Below are positions 16,651 to 23,600 of a stretch of DNA of 64,000 bases, piece by piece. The DNA lies in contig JBASRN010000012.1 of assembly GCA_049273855.1 (NCBI GenBank), positions 1-64,000 on the forward strand. The letters run 5' to 3'. The notes beneath the pieces were generated by a model. It was not told the DNA's origin. It did no database searches and was given only the letters and a program-made list of their open reading frames with translations. The stretch is from Onstottus_B sp049273855 (GTDB lineage Bacteria > Acidobacteriota > Blastocatellia > UBA7656). Each line of letters starts with the position of its first letter. The stretch's first letter is position 1. The position numbers were made by a program, and so were the translations under genes.

Positions 16651-18435
16651 ATGGCTAGCGTTGTAGACACCAGGAAGATTGTCAAAGGCGGAAGCTTCAT
16701 ACTCGAAGACCACCGTCCCGAAGACGTGTTCACGCCGGAAGACACCAACGACGAGCAGCGAATGATCGCGCAGACGGCGGCAGAGTTCTCTCAAAAGGAA
16801 GTGATCCCGCTCGATGCCGAGATCGAAAAGAAGTCTTATGAAGTACACCGTAGCCTGATGCTCAAAGCGGGCGAGCTGGGGCTTTTGTCCATCGACATTC
16901 CAGAGCAGTACGGCGGCGCCGGGCTTGATTTGCTCAGCTCGCTGATGGGCTCCGAGAATCTGTCGGGGCAGGCGTCGTTCTCAGGAACGGTCGGAGCCCA
17001 CACGACTATCGGCACACTGCCCATCGTCTACTTTGGCAATGATCAGCAGAAGAAGAAATACCTGCCGAAGCTTGCGACGGGCGAATGGATCGGCGCCTAT
17101 GCGTTGACCGAATCGGGATCGGGCTCGGACGCGCTTGCCGCCAAGACGACTGCGAAGCTGACCGAGGACGGCACGCATTACATCCTCAACGGCCAGAAGA
17201 TGTGGATCACGAACGCGGGTTTCGCGGACGTGTTCATCGTCTTTGCGAAGGTTGACGGCGATAAGTTTACCGGCTTCATCGTCGAGCGCAACTTCCCAGG
17301 CGTTTCGATAGCACCCGAAGAACATAAGATGGGGCTGAACGGTTCTTCGACTTGCGCGGTGAATCTCGAAGATGCGCGCGTGCCGGCCGAGAACCTGCTG
17401 GGTGAAATCGGCAAGGGTCACCACATCGCTTTCAACATTCTGAACATTGGCCGCTTGAAGCTAGGGGTCAGCTCGATCGCGGGCGCGAAGCGGTTGACCG
17501 GCATCGCGACCGAGTACGCGAAACAGCGCCATCAGTTCGGCGTCCCCATCTCATCGTTTGGATTGATCAAGCACAAGATTGCCGAGATGGCTATTCGCGC
17601 TTATGTCGGGGAGTGCATGATCTACAGGACGGTTGGGATGATCGAAGAAGCGCTGTCGGCTGTCGATCGCAACGTGCCCAAGGAAGCCTTGAAGGCGATC
17701 GAGGACTACGCCGTCGAGTGTTCGATTATCAAAGTCACCGGAAGCGAGTATCTGTCGTACGCTTGCGACGAAGCAGTGCAGGTGTTCGGGGGGAACGGTT
17801 ACTCGAGCGACTACCCGGTTGAGCGCGCTTATCGCGATTCGAGGATCTCGCGCATCTACGAGGGGACGAACGAGATCAATCGTTTGATCATCGCGGGCCA
17901 GTTCTTGCGGCGCGCAGCCAAGGGTGAGAACACTCTATTTGCGGCGGCTAAGAAACTGCAAGACGAGTTGCTTTCGCCTTCGATGCCCGACGACGCGCCG
18001 GAGGGAGTGTTTGCCTCAGAGCGCGCAGCGTTGACAAGCTGCAAGAAAGCCATAGTGGCGGTTCTCGGTTCGGCAGCGCTTAAGTACAGAGACAAGGCGA
18101 CGCAGGAACAAGAGGTTCTTGCAGCGGCAAGCGACATGATCATGGATGTGTTCGCGATGGAGAGCGCGATACTCCGGACTGAGAAACTTGCGGCTTCGAA
18201 AGGCGAAGCTAATTGCGCTTTGCAGATTGATGCGGCGCGGGTCTTTGCAAGCGATGCGATCGAGCGGATCGAGCGCAACGCCAAGCACGCGCTTGCGGCG
18301 ATGGCCGAGGGCGACGAACTGCGCACGATGCTAGCGATGCTTCGTCGATTCATGAAGTTCACGCCGGTGAACACGGTGGCTGCGCGCCGCAAAATCGCCG
18401 AGTCGATCACCGAAGCCGGAAGGTATAACCTGTAG
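16651..18435 (+). CDS. fadE: Acyl-CoA dehydrogenase, FadE type
   Basis: This flavoenzyme oxidises acyl-CoA to trans-2-enoyl-CoA and passes electrons to electron-transfer flavoprotein. The 594-residue length and extended C-terminal helical region match the Bacillus FadE/VLCAD-like subgroup. Visible motifs are ALTESGSGSDA and MWITNAGFADVF for FAD binding, and RISRIYEGTNEINR, which carries the catalytic Glu. An AAGGAG site lies about 7 nt before the ATG. It completes the set needed for one beta-oxidation turn with fadN and fadA. No etfAB genes are in the window. Confidence 0.94.
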   Translation: MASVVDTRKIVKGGSFILEDHRPEDVFTPEDTNDEQRMIAQTAAEFSQKEVIPLDAEIEKKSYEVHRSLMLKAGELGLLSIDIPEQYGGAGLDLLSSLMGSENLSGQASFSGTVGAHTTIGTLPIVYFGNDQQKKKYLPKLATGEWIGAYALTESGSGSDALAAKTTAKLTEDGTHYILNGQKMWITNAGFADVFIVFAKVDGDKFTGFIVERNFPGVSIAPEEHKMGLNGSSTCAVNLEDARVPAENLLGEIGKGHHIAFNILNIGRLKLGVSSIAGAKRLTGIATEYAKQRHQFGVPISSFGLIKHKIAEMAIRAYVGECMIYRTVGMIEEALSAVDRNVPKEALKAIEDYAVECSIIKVTGSEYLSYACDEAVQVFGGNGYSSDYPVERAYRDSRISRIYEGTNEINRLIIAGQFLRRAAKGENTLFAAAKKLQDELLSPSMPDDAPEGVFASERAALTSCKKAIVAVLGSAALKYRDKATQEQEVLAAASDMIMDVFAMESAILRTEKLAASKGEANCALQIDAARVFASDAIERIERNAKHALAAMAEGDELRTMLAMLRRFMKFTPVNTVAARRKIAESITEAGRYNL

Positions 18436-18438
18436 AGA

Positions 18439-18522
18439 ATTGCGGATTGCGGATTGGGGATTGCGGATTCAATCGAAGCCGTGCCCCAAAAACTTCGCAA
18501 TCCGCAATCCGCAATCCGCAAT
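18439..18522. repeat. GCGGATT-type tandem/inverted hairpin element
   Basis: The left arm (18439-18469) carries tandem ATTGCGGATT units. The right arm (18496-18522) carries the complementary AATCCGCAAT units. The arm ends directly at the next start codon (18523). The left arm begins 4 nt after the fadE stop. Confidence 0.8.
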
Positions 18523-19467
18523 ATGAAAGTTCACCGAATAACCGTACCGACTCCTTTCTATGTCGGGCCGGTTAACGTTTACCTGATCGAAGAGGACCCG
18601 CTGACGTTGATTGACGTCGGGCCGCGCCATGACGGCTCGCTTGAGGCGTTGAGGTCGGGCCTCGCTGGTCTTGGTTACAAGCTTTCAGACATAAAGCGAA
18701 TCATCATCTCGCACGCTCACGCGGACCACTATGGGCTCGCAAGGGTCGTGGTCGAGGAATCGGGTGCGACTGTGCTAATCCACGAGTGGGACGCGCCTGC
18801 GGTTTCAGCCAACACGGACTATCGCGCTTATCGTGAGTTGCTGTCGCAGGCGGGCGTGCCGCCGGAGGCCATCGAGCGAATGGAGGCGGGCTACGAGAAG
18901 TTCAAGGGTTTCGCGCATCCGCTCGAGCATGTGGAGACGGTGAAAGACGAGGACGAGATCCTGTTCGAGCATGAGAGTCTCACTGTAGTGCACACACCAG
19001 GTCACACGCCGGGCTCGATCTGTTTGGTGAGGACCAGCAACCGGCTGGTGTTCGCTTCAGACACCGTGCTCAAAAACATCACGCCCAATCCGGTGCTGAG
19101 TCCGGATCCAATAGACGAGAAGCGGCGCTTCCAATCGTTGGGAGAATACCTTGTTTCGCTCGCCCGAATCCGATCGCTCGCGCCGACTGTGTTAAAGGGC
19201 GGCCACGGCGACGACGTCACCGATTACGACGAGCACTTCCATCGGCTGTATCGGTTCACTCAGATGAGACAATCCAAGTTGATGGGCTTGCTGCCCCGAG
19301 AAGGGATAACTGCGTGGGAGGCTTCGAGTTTGTTGTTCCCGGAAGCGAAGGGCTACCATCGCTTCCTCGCGCTCTCGGAGACGGTGGCCCATCTCGACTA
19401 CGCGGTTGCTGAAAGCAAGCTAGCGAGTGAACGAAGATGTGGTCGTGACCTCTATCGCCTGCCTTGA
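18523..19467 (+). CDS. Metallo-beta-lactamase fold hydrolase
   Basis: The 314-residue protein is a zinc-dependent MBL-fold hydrolase. HAHADHYG at about residues 64-71 gives the primary metal ligands. HTPGHTPGS and FASDTVLKN supply the later ones. The C-terminal 80 residues are helical, as in LACTB2-like enzymes. The ATG at 18523 abuts a hairpin repeat and has no SD. An upstream in-frame start at 18454 would translate the repeat and is unlikely. The position behind fadE suggests a thioesterase-like side role in acyl-CoA metabolism, but this is inference from context only. Confidence 0.85.
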   Translation: MKVHRITVPTPFYVGPVNVYLIEEDPLTLIDVGPRHDGSLEALRSGLAGLGYKLSDIKRIIISHAHADHYGLARVVVEESGATVLIHEWDAPAVSANTDYRAYRELLSQAGVPPEAIERMEAGYEKFKGFAHPLEHVETVKDEDEILFEHESLTVVHTPGHTPGSICLVRTSNRLVFASDTVLKNITPNPVLSPDPIDEKRRFQSLGEYLVSLARIRSLAPTVLKGGHGDDVTDYDEHFHRLYRFTQMRQSKLMGLLPREGITAWEASSLLFPEAKGYHRFLALSETVAHLDYAVAESKLASERRCGRDLYRLP

Positions 19468-19953
19468 GCATAGGTATCGCTGGGCGATGGTCGCAAGTGG
19501 GAATCCATGGACATACTACCAAATATCGGCTTTTCGTAAAGAAGGGCCTTGGCCGATCCTTGTGCCGTATAACGAAGAAAGGCCTGAGGACCCAATGCAT
19601 GGTAATGACGGTAAACCGTTAGATAGATGGAGTAAATTTGACAAGTACGTCCGACCTGTTGTGGAAGACATAAATCCAATCTCATTTCTCGGGCACTCTT
19701 TCGTCTTGATACAGCAAAGAAACAAGGAATCGAACAGCTCACAAAGTTGTCGCAGCTTTGCGATCAATTGGAATCAACTATTTCTTTACTCGATGCGGCC
19801 TTGGAGGATACGCCCTTAGTGAGGTTTGAAAGGACAAACATCGCTATTGTCATATGGCCAAAACAGGAATATGCGAGCGAAATCAAACAACTCACGCGCG
19901 AATTTCGCAAGCTGCATGCCGCTTGGATAGCATGGGTAGAGATTGTGCAATAG
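19427..19953 (+). pseudogene. Frameshifted hypothetical gene
   Basis: Two overlapping frames look like parts of one protein. The first (19427 to about 19695) is Trp/Tyr-rich, with NPWTYYQISAFRKEGPWP and KFDKYVRPVVEDINPISF. The second (about 19696-19953) reads LDTAKKQGIEQL, then QLCDQLESTISLLDAALED and ends FRKLHAAWIAWVEIVQ. Both halves have protein-like composition, and the frame change falls near 19690-19700. This could be a real frameshift, a sequencing error, or two small genes. Its start overlaps the end of the MBL gene. I do not recognise the family. Base composition is more AT-rich than its neighbours. Confidence 0.4.
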
Positions 19954-20437
19954 AGCGTGCACATTTCTTGACCGTCTCTGAATATGACTACACAGGCCGT
20001 CAGCCTCGGCAGATGGAGCGGCAAAAAGAGAAGATCAAAGACCAACAAGATCGAAGAACCCAATAGCCGTAGAAAGGTCAAACGAAAGAGGAAAGCAAAA
20101 GGATCAAAAAGCAGCAAACGTGATAAGGTCAGAAGAGATTCATCACGAGCAAAGCGCACGGGAATATCAGAGAATCAGGCTAAAGGGTCCGTTCCGGCTC
20201 CGATGCGTTTGGTTCGAGCTGAGCGCCAACTTCCCCGATCTGAGGGTTTAAACAAACCGAGGGCCTCTGTTCAAAACGTTGAAAGACAAGTGGGAGAAAG
20301 GTCGATTGCGATAACTGGAACACTACATAGTGTTCAGTTGAACGCTGTAGATTCTTGAGTCTCAAAGAGTTTCGAGATAGCCGGATCGCCGATGGCGAAC
20401 TTAACGCCGTGGGGGGTGAGCCGTCGCCGACCTGCTT
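19954..20437. other. AT-richer stretch with no confident gene
   Basis: All three forward frames are partly open, with Lys/Arg/Gln-rich, low-complexity translations. One frame reads QPRQMERQKEKIKDQQDRR (ends near 20066) and another reads HHEQSAREYQRIRLKGPFR (ends near 20250). These may be further decayed pieces of the preceding relic. No SD-led gene is convincing. Confidence 0.4.
20367..20384 (+). repeat. 18-bp direct repeat, copy 1
   Basis: GAGTTTCGAGATAGCCGG is repeated exactly at 21100-21117. The first copy lies upstream of hicBA and the second lies inside the following CoA-ligase gene, coding for EFRDSR. Confidence 0.7.
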
Positions 20438-20468
20438 GGTGGTCTCCTAGTTCGGTTAGGACACCACC
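20438..20468. repeat. Inverted repeat upstream of hicBA
   Basis: GGTGGTCTCCTA and TAGGACACCACC pair with one mismatch around a 7-nt loop. It lies 54 nt before the hicB start and could be an operator or a terminator for upstream transcription. HicB proteins commonly autoregulate. Confidence 0.35.
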
Positions 20469-20522
20469 ACCTGCTTGCTTGTCTTTCTATGGCATGTAAT
20501 CATCTGGCATTCGGAGGTTGCT

Positions 20523-20729
20523 ATGAGATTTAACATAACGCTCGACAGAGATGAAGATGGTGTCTGGATTAGCGAGTGTCCTTCTATACCCGGCTGTGTG
20601 AGTCAGGGAAAAACCAAGGAAGAAGCCGTTGAGAATATCAAAGATGCTATCGCGTTGTGTCTTGAAGTGAGGGCCGAAAAGGGGTTGCCTTTGACCATCG
20701 AAACGCAGCAGGTAGAGGTTGCGGCTTAA
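20523..20729 (+). CDS. hicB: HicB-family antitoxin
   Basis: The 68-residue protein is a HicB-type antitoxin with the partial RNase-H-like fold. The signature runs MRFNITLDRDEDGVWISECP, then SIPGCVSQGKTKEEAVENI. There is no C-terminal DNA-binding domain, so any autoregulation would need the HicA complex or another factor. GGAGG lies 6-7 nt upstream of the ATG. It precedes hicA and overlaps it by one base (TAATG). The hicB-hicA order is the reverse of that in E. coli but common elsewhere. Confidence 0.88.
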   Translation: MRFNITLDRDEDGVWISECPSIPGCVSQGKTKEEAVENIKDAIALCLEVRAEKGLPLTIETQQVEVAA

Positions 20730-20950
20730 TGCCTTCGCTTCCGGTTCTAAGCGGGCAGGAAGTTGTGCGCGTCTTTGAGTCCTTCGGTTGGAGCCTCGCG
20801 CGTCAGAAAAGCAGCCACATCATCATGACCAAAGAAGGCGACGCTGCGACGCTCTCAATTCCTAATCACAATGAGGTAGCGCGAGGAACGTTGCGAAGTC
20901 TAATCCGTTCTGCAAATCTCACGGTGGATGAGTTCGTCAAAGCGATCTGA
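20729..20950 (+). CDS. hicA: HicA-family mRNA interferase toxin
   Basis: The 73-residue protein has the HicA double-stranded-RNA-binding-like fold: LPVLSGQEVVRVFESFGW, then QKSSHIIMTK, with the catalytic His at position 30. The toxin cleaves mRNA in a translation-independent manner and is neutralised by HicB. The usual Gly before Ser-His is Ser here (SSH), while the His is intact. It overlaps hicB by one base, so translation is probably coupled. The pair sits in an AT-richer islet between an MBL gene and a CoA-ligase gene, consistent with mobility. Confidence 0.88.
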   Translation: MPSLPVLSGQEVVRVFESFGWSLARQKSSHIIMTKEGDAATLSIPNHNEVARGTLRSLIRSANLTVDEFVKAI

Positions 20951-20974
20951 GACTCACGCCAACCACCGCTGGAT

Positions 20975-21003
20975 TTGATCCACTCCGGTAGCTGACATAT
21001 AAT
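20975..21003 (+). promoter_or_regulatory. Sigma70-type promoter for the CoA ligase; near-leaderless transcript
   Basis: TTGATC (20975-20980) and a perfect TATAAT (20998-21003) are 17 nt apart. The expected start site at about 21010 is only 3-4 nt before the ATG at 21013. That predicts a leaderless or near-leaderless mRNA, and no SD is present. Confidence 0.65.
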
Positions 21004-21012
21004 CGCCGCCGC

Positions 21013-22557
21013 ATGTCAGTCGATCCCTCGCAGTTCAATCTCGTGCAGCACTTTCTCGGGAATGAGCGGCTGCACCAAATCGGCGATCTCATAGCCGTCG
21101 AGTTTCGAGATAGCCGGGTCACTTACAGTGAGCTTCGCAGCAAGGTCGATCAATGGGCGCGGTTGATCGTGAACCGGGGGGTGAACGAGGGCGACCGCGT
21201 GGCGCTGTTGCTCTACGACTCGCCTGAGTTCATCGCATGTTTTCTTGCGACCCTCTCAGTCGGAGCCGTCTGCGTTCCGATCAACACGTTTTTACCTGCT
21301 AGCGACGTCGCATTCATACTCGCCGATTCCGGTGCTCGACTGCTGATCGTCGAAAGCGAACTCGACGACAAGGTGAACTTGAGCCGAGGCTCGCAGCCCG
21401 GCTGCAACATCCTGAAGGTGGATACACCCACGCGATCTTGTTCGGAGCGAGGGGATGATGACGTTAAGCAACAGGCGCGGGCGGCGACGACGCGCGAGAG
21501 CCCCGCCTTTATCTTGTACACTTCGGGCAGCACCGGAGCACCTAAGGGCGTGCTGCATCTGCACGGCTCGATTCCGCATACCGTCGGAAGCTATTGCAAG
21601 TCCATTCTGCGCCTGACGAATCAGGACCGAGTTTACTCCTCATCGCGGCTCTTCTTTGCCTACGGACTTGGAAATAGTCTTTCGTTTCCGGTCGCCGCAG
21701 GCGCTACGGTGATTCTCGATTCCGCGCGCGCGACTCCCGAGCGCATTGCCACTCTGTTCGAGGAGCAGGCGCCAACCGTCTTCTTCGGGGTGCCCGCAGC
21801 GTACCTATCTTTGTTGGAGCATTGCGCGAAGGGAGGGGCGTTGAACACTTCGAAACTTCGTCTGTGTGTGTCGGCAGGCGAGGCGCTTCCCGCGCGTATC
21901 TTCGAGGACTGGCAGCGTGAGGTCGGCCTGACAATTCTTGATGGCATCGGTTCGACGGAGATGCTTCACATCTTCATTTCCAACAGGGAGGGAAAAGCGC
22001 GTCCCGGTTCGAGCGGAACGATTGTGCCCGGATATGCCGCGCGGCTCGTTGATGATCAGGCTTCGGACGTCGAGGAACTCGGGGACCTCTGGGTCCGAGG
22101 CTCGAGCGCAACCGCCGGCTATTGGAACCGGCCCGAGTTGACTCGGGAAACGATTCAAAACGGATGGGTGCGCACGGGCGACATCTATCGGTGTGAGCGG
22201 GATGGTTTCTTCTATCACGTCGGGCGGTCGGACGACTGCTTTAAAGTGCGCGGCTTATGGGTCTCACCGATCGAGGTCGAAGGGGCGCTGCTGGCACACG
22301 ATTCAGTAGTGGAAGCGGCGGTGGTTTCGGCTGTAGACAAAGACGGGCTGGCAACTGCAAAGGCTTATGTGGTCATCCGAGCAGAGAAGCAAGACGGGCT
22401 AAAGAACGAGTTGATCGGTTTCGTGGGTTCGCGGCTCGCTTCGTACAAGGCGCCGTCGCAGATCGAGTTCATCGACGAGATGCCTCGCACTGCTACGGGA
22501 AAAATTCAGAGATTCAAGCTCAGGGGGCCTGCAAACTCGAGCGGGGAAATAGGATGA
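21013..22557 (+). CDS. Benzoate-CoA-ligase-family AMP-dependent synthetase
   Basis: This 514-residue ANL enzyme forms an acyl- or aroyl-CoA from a carboxylic acid, ATP and CoA. The P-loop YTSGSTGAPKGV is at about 168-179. FFAYGLGNSLSFP and DGIGSTEMLHIFISN are typical of the benzoate/4-hydroxybenzoate-CoA ligase group. The hinge GRSDDCFKVRGLWVSP and the C-terminal Lys motif PRTATGKIQRFKL are intact. It has its own promoter (20975-21003). Its stop overlaps the next start by 4 nt (ATGA). An 18-bp stretch of its 5' coding region is duplicated upstream of hicBA. No ring-reduction or ring-cleavage genes are near, so the substrate remains open. Confidence 0.88.
   Translation: MSVDPSQFNLVQHFLGNERLHQIGDLIAVEFRDSRVTYSELRSKVDQWARLIVNRGVNEGDRVALLLYDSPEFIACFLATLSVGAVCVPINTFLPASDVAFILADSGARLLIVESELDDKVNLSRGSQPGCNILKVDTPTRSCSERGDDDVKQQARAATTRESPAFILYTSGSTGAPKGVLHLHGSIPHTVGSYCKSILRLTNQDRVYSSSRLFFAYGLGNSLSFPVAAGATVILDSARATPERIATLFEEQAPTVFFGVPAAYLSLLEHCAKGGALNTSKLRLCVSAGEALPARIFEDWQREVGLTILDGIGSTEMLHIFISNREGKARPGSSGTIVPGYAARLVDDQASDVEELGDLWVRGSSATAGYWNRPELTRETIQNGWVRTGDIYRCERDGFFYHVGRSDDCFKVRGLWVSPIEVEGALLAHDSVVEAAVVSAVDKDGLATAKAYVVIRAEKQDGLKNELIGFVGSRLASYKAPSQIEFIDEMPRTATGKIQRFKLRGPANSSGEIG
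21100..21117 (+). repeat. 18-bp direct repeat, copy 2
   Basis: This is the exact copy of 20367-20384, located within codons 30-35 of the CoA-ligase gene. Confidence 0.7.
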
Positions 22558-23519
22558 TCAAGCAACACAAATTGATGTTGATCGCCAGCATGGGGGTACT
22601 GGTTTCGGCCGCGGCGGTTTCTGCTCAGCAAGGCTGGACGCAAGGGCAAACTATCCAACAGGGCGGCGGGGCCGCATCGGTCAATGCAGTCTACTACGAT
22701 GGCGATAACATCTGGGTGGTAGGAGCTAAGGGCTTCGTAGCGCGGTCGCCCGACGACGGAGGGAGCTTCCAGGAGATCCGCGTTGATATCGACGAGGGGT
22801 TGAATGACGTCTACAAGCGAGGAGATAAGATCTGGATAGTCGGAGACCGAGGCACGATACTAAGGAGCACGGACGACGGTGTGAGCTTTATCAGAACGAC
22901 TCCTTCTCCGGCCGGCGGCTCGCAGAATCGCTCGGCACCTATCGACCTTTATTCGGTGTTGTTCACCGACACGAAGCGCGGATTCATTGTAGGTGATCAG
23001 GGGTTGATCCTGGCGTCGAGCGACGGAGGCACATCATGGCGCGAGCAGCGGAGCGGTGCTGACTCTCAGTTGTTTCACTTGAGCTTTCAGGGCGATCGCG
23101 GCTGGGTAGTCGGAACGGGCGGAACAGTAATTCACACCGACGACGCAGGCAAGAATTGGTATCCTCAGAGGTCCGGAGTCTCTGAAGACCTGAACCGGGT
23201 TTACATGGTGAGCGATCGCAGAGGTTTGATTACGGGCGACAAAGGCACTCTGCTGGAGACTGAGAACGGGGGAGCGACCTGGGTGAGAGTGTCGTTGAGA
23301 GTGAACGAGCCGCTGTTCGGAGTGAGCTTCACTGACAAGAAGACTGGATGGGTGGTGGGCTACGGTGGGCGGATCATTCGCACTTACGACGGCGGGCACA
23401 ATTGGGTCGAGCAAAGCAGCGGGACTCAGGCGGACTTGTTCGCCGTGTCGTTCCATAAGAATCGAGGTTACGCGATCGGCCGCGATGGAGTGGTGATGAG
23501 ATACTACGAGCAAAGATAG
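22554..23519 (+). CDS. Secreted Ycf48-like (BNR-type) beta-propeller protein
   Basis: The 321-residue protein has a signal peptide (hydrophobic LMLIASMGVLVSAAAV, cleavage likely after AVSA). It then has about seven propeller blades, each ending in a phrase such as DDGGSF, TDDGVSF, SDGGTSW, DDAGKNW or YDGGHNW. This is the Ycf48/HCF136-like pattern. In phototrophs such proteins help assemble photosystem II, but in heterotrophs the role is unknown. It overlaps the CoA-ligase stop by 4 nt and is translationally coupled to it. It ends at a strong hairpin terminator shared with the converging gene. Confidence 0.85.
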   Translation: MIKQHKLMLIASMGVLVSAAAVSAQQGWTQGQTIQQGGGAASVNAVYYDGDNIWVVGAKGFVARSPDDGGSFQEIRVDIDEGLNDVYKRGDKIWIVGDRGTILRSTDDGVSFIRTTPSPAGGSQNRSAPIDLYSVLFTDTKRGFIVGDQGLILASSDGGTSWREQRSGADSQLFHLSFQGDRGWVVGTGGTVIHTDDAGKNWYPQRSGVSEDLNRVYMVSDRRGLITGDKGTLLETENGGATWVRVSLRVNEPLFGVSFTDKKTGWVVGYGGRIIRTYDGGHNWVEQSSGTQADLFAVSFHKNRGYAIGRDGVVMRYYEQR

Positions 23520-23548
23520 GCCTGCGTTTTTGGTCGTCGTGTTAATGA

Positions 23549-23579
23549 AAAGGGCCGGTCACTGTGCGACCGGCCCTTT
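23549..23579. terminator. Bidirectional intrinsic terminator
   Basis: AAAGGGCCGGTC (23549-23560) and GACCGGCCCTTT (23568-23579) form a 12-bp stem with a 7-nt loop. The A/T ends can serve both strands. It lies between two convergent genes. Confidence 0.75.
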
Positions 23580-23600
23580 CCTGCCAAGGCAGTGACTAGC

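Noticed and set aside
18454..18522. N-terminal extension of the MBL hydrolase
   Set aside because: It would translate the GCGGATT hairpin repeat. The family N-terminus starts at 18523.
23520..23600. Small RNA between convergent genes
   Set aside because: The hairpin is better explained as a shared bidirectional terminator.
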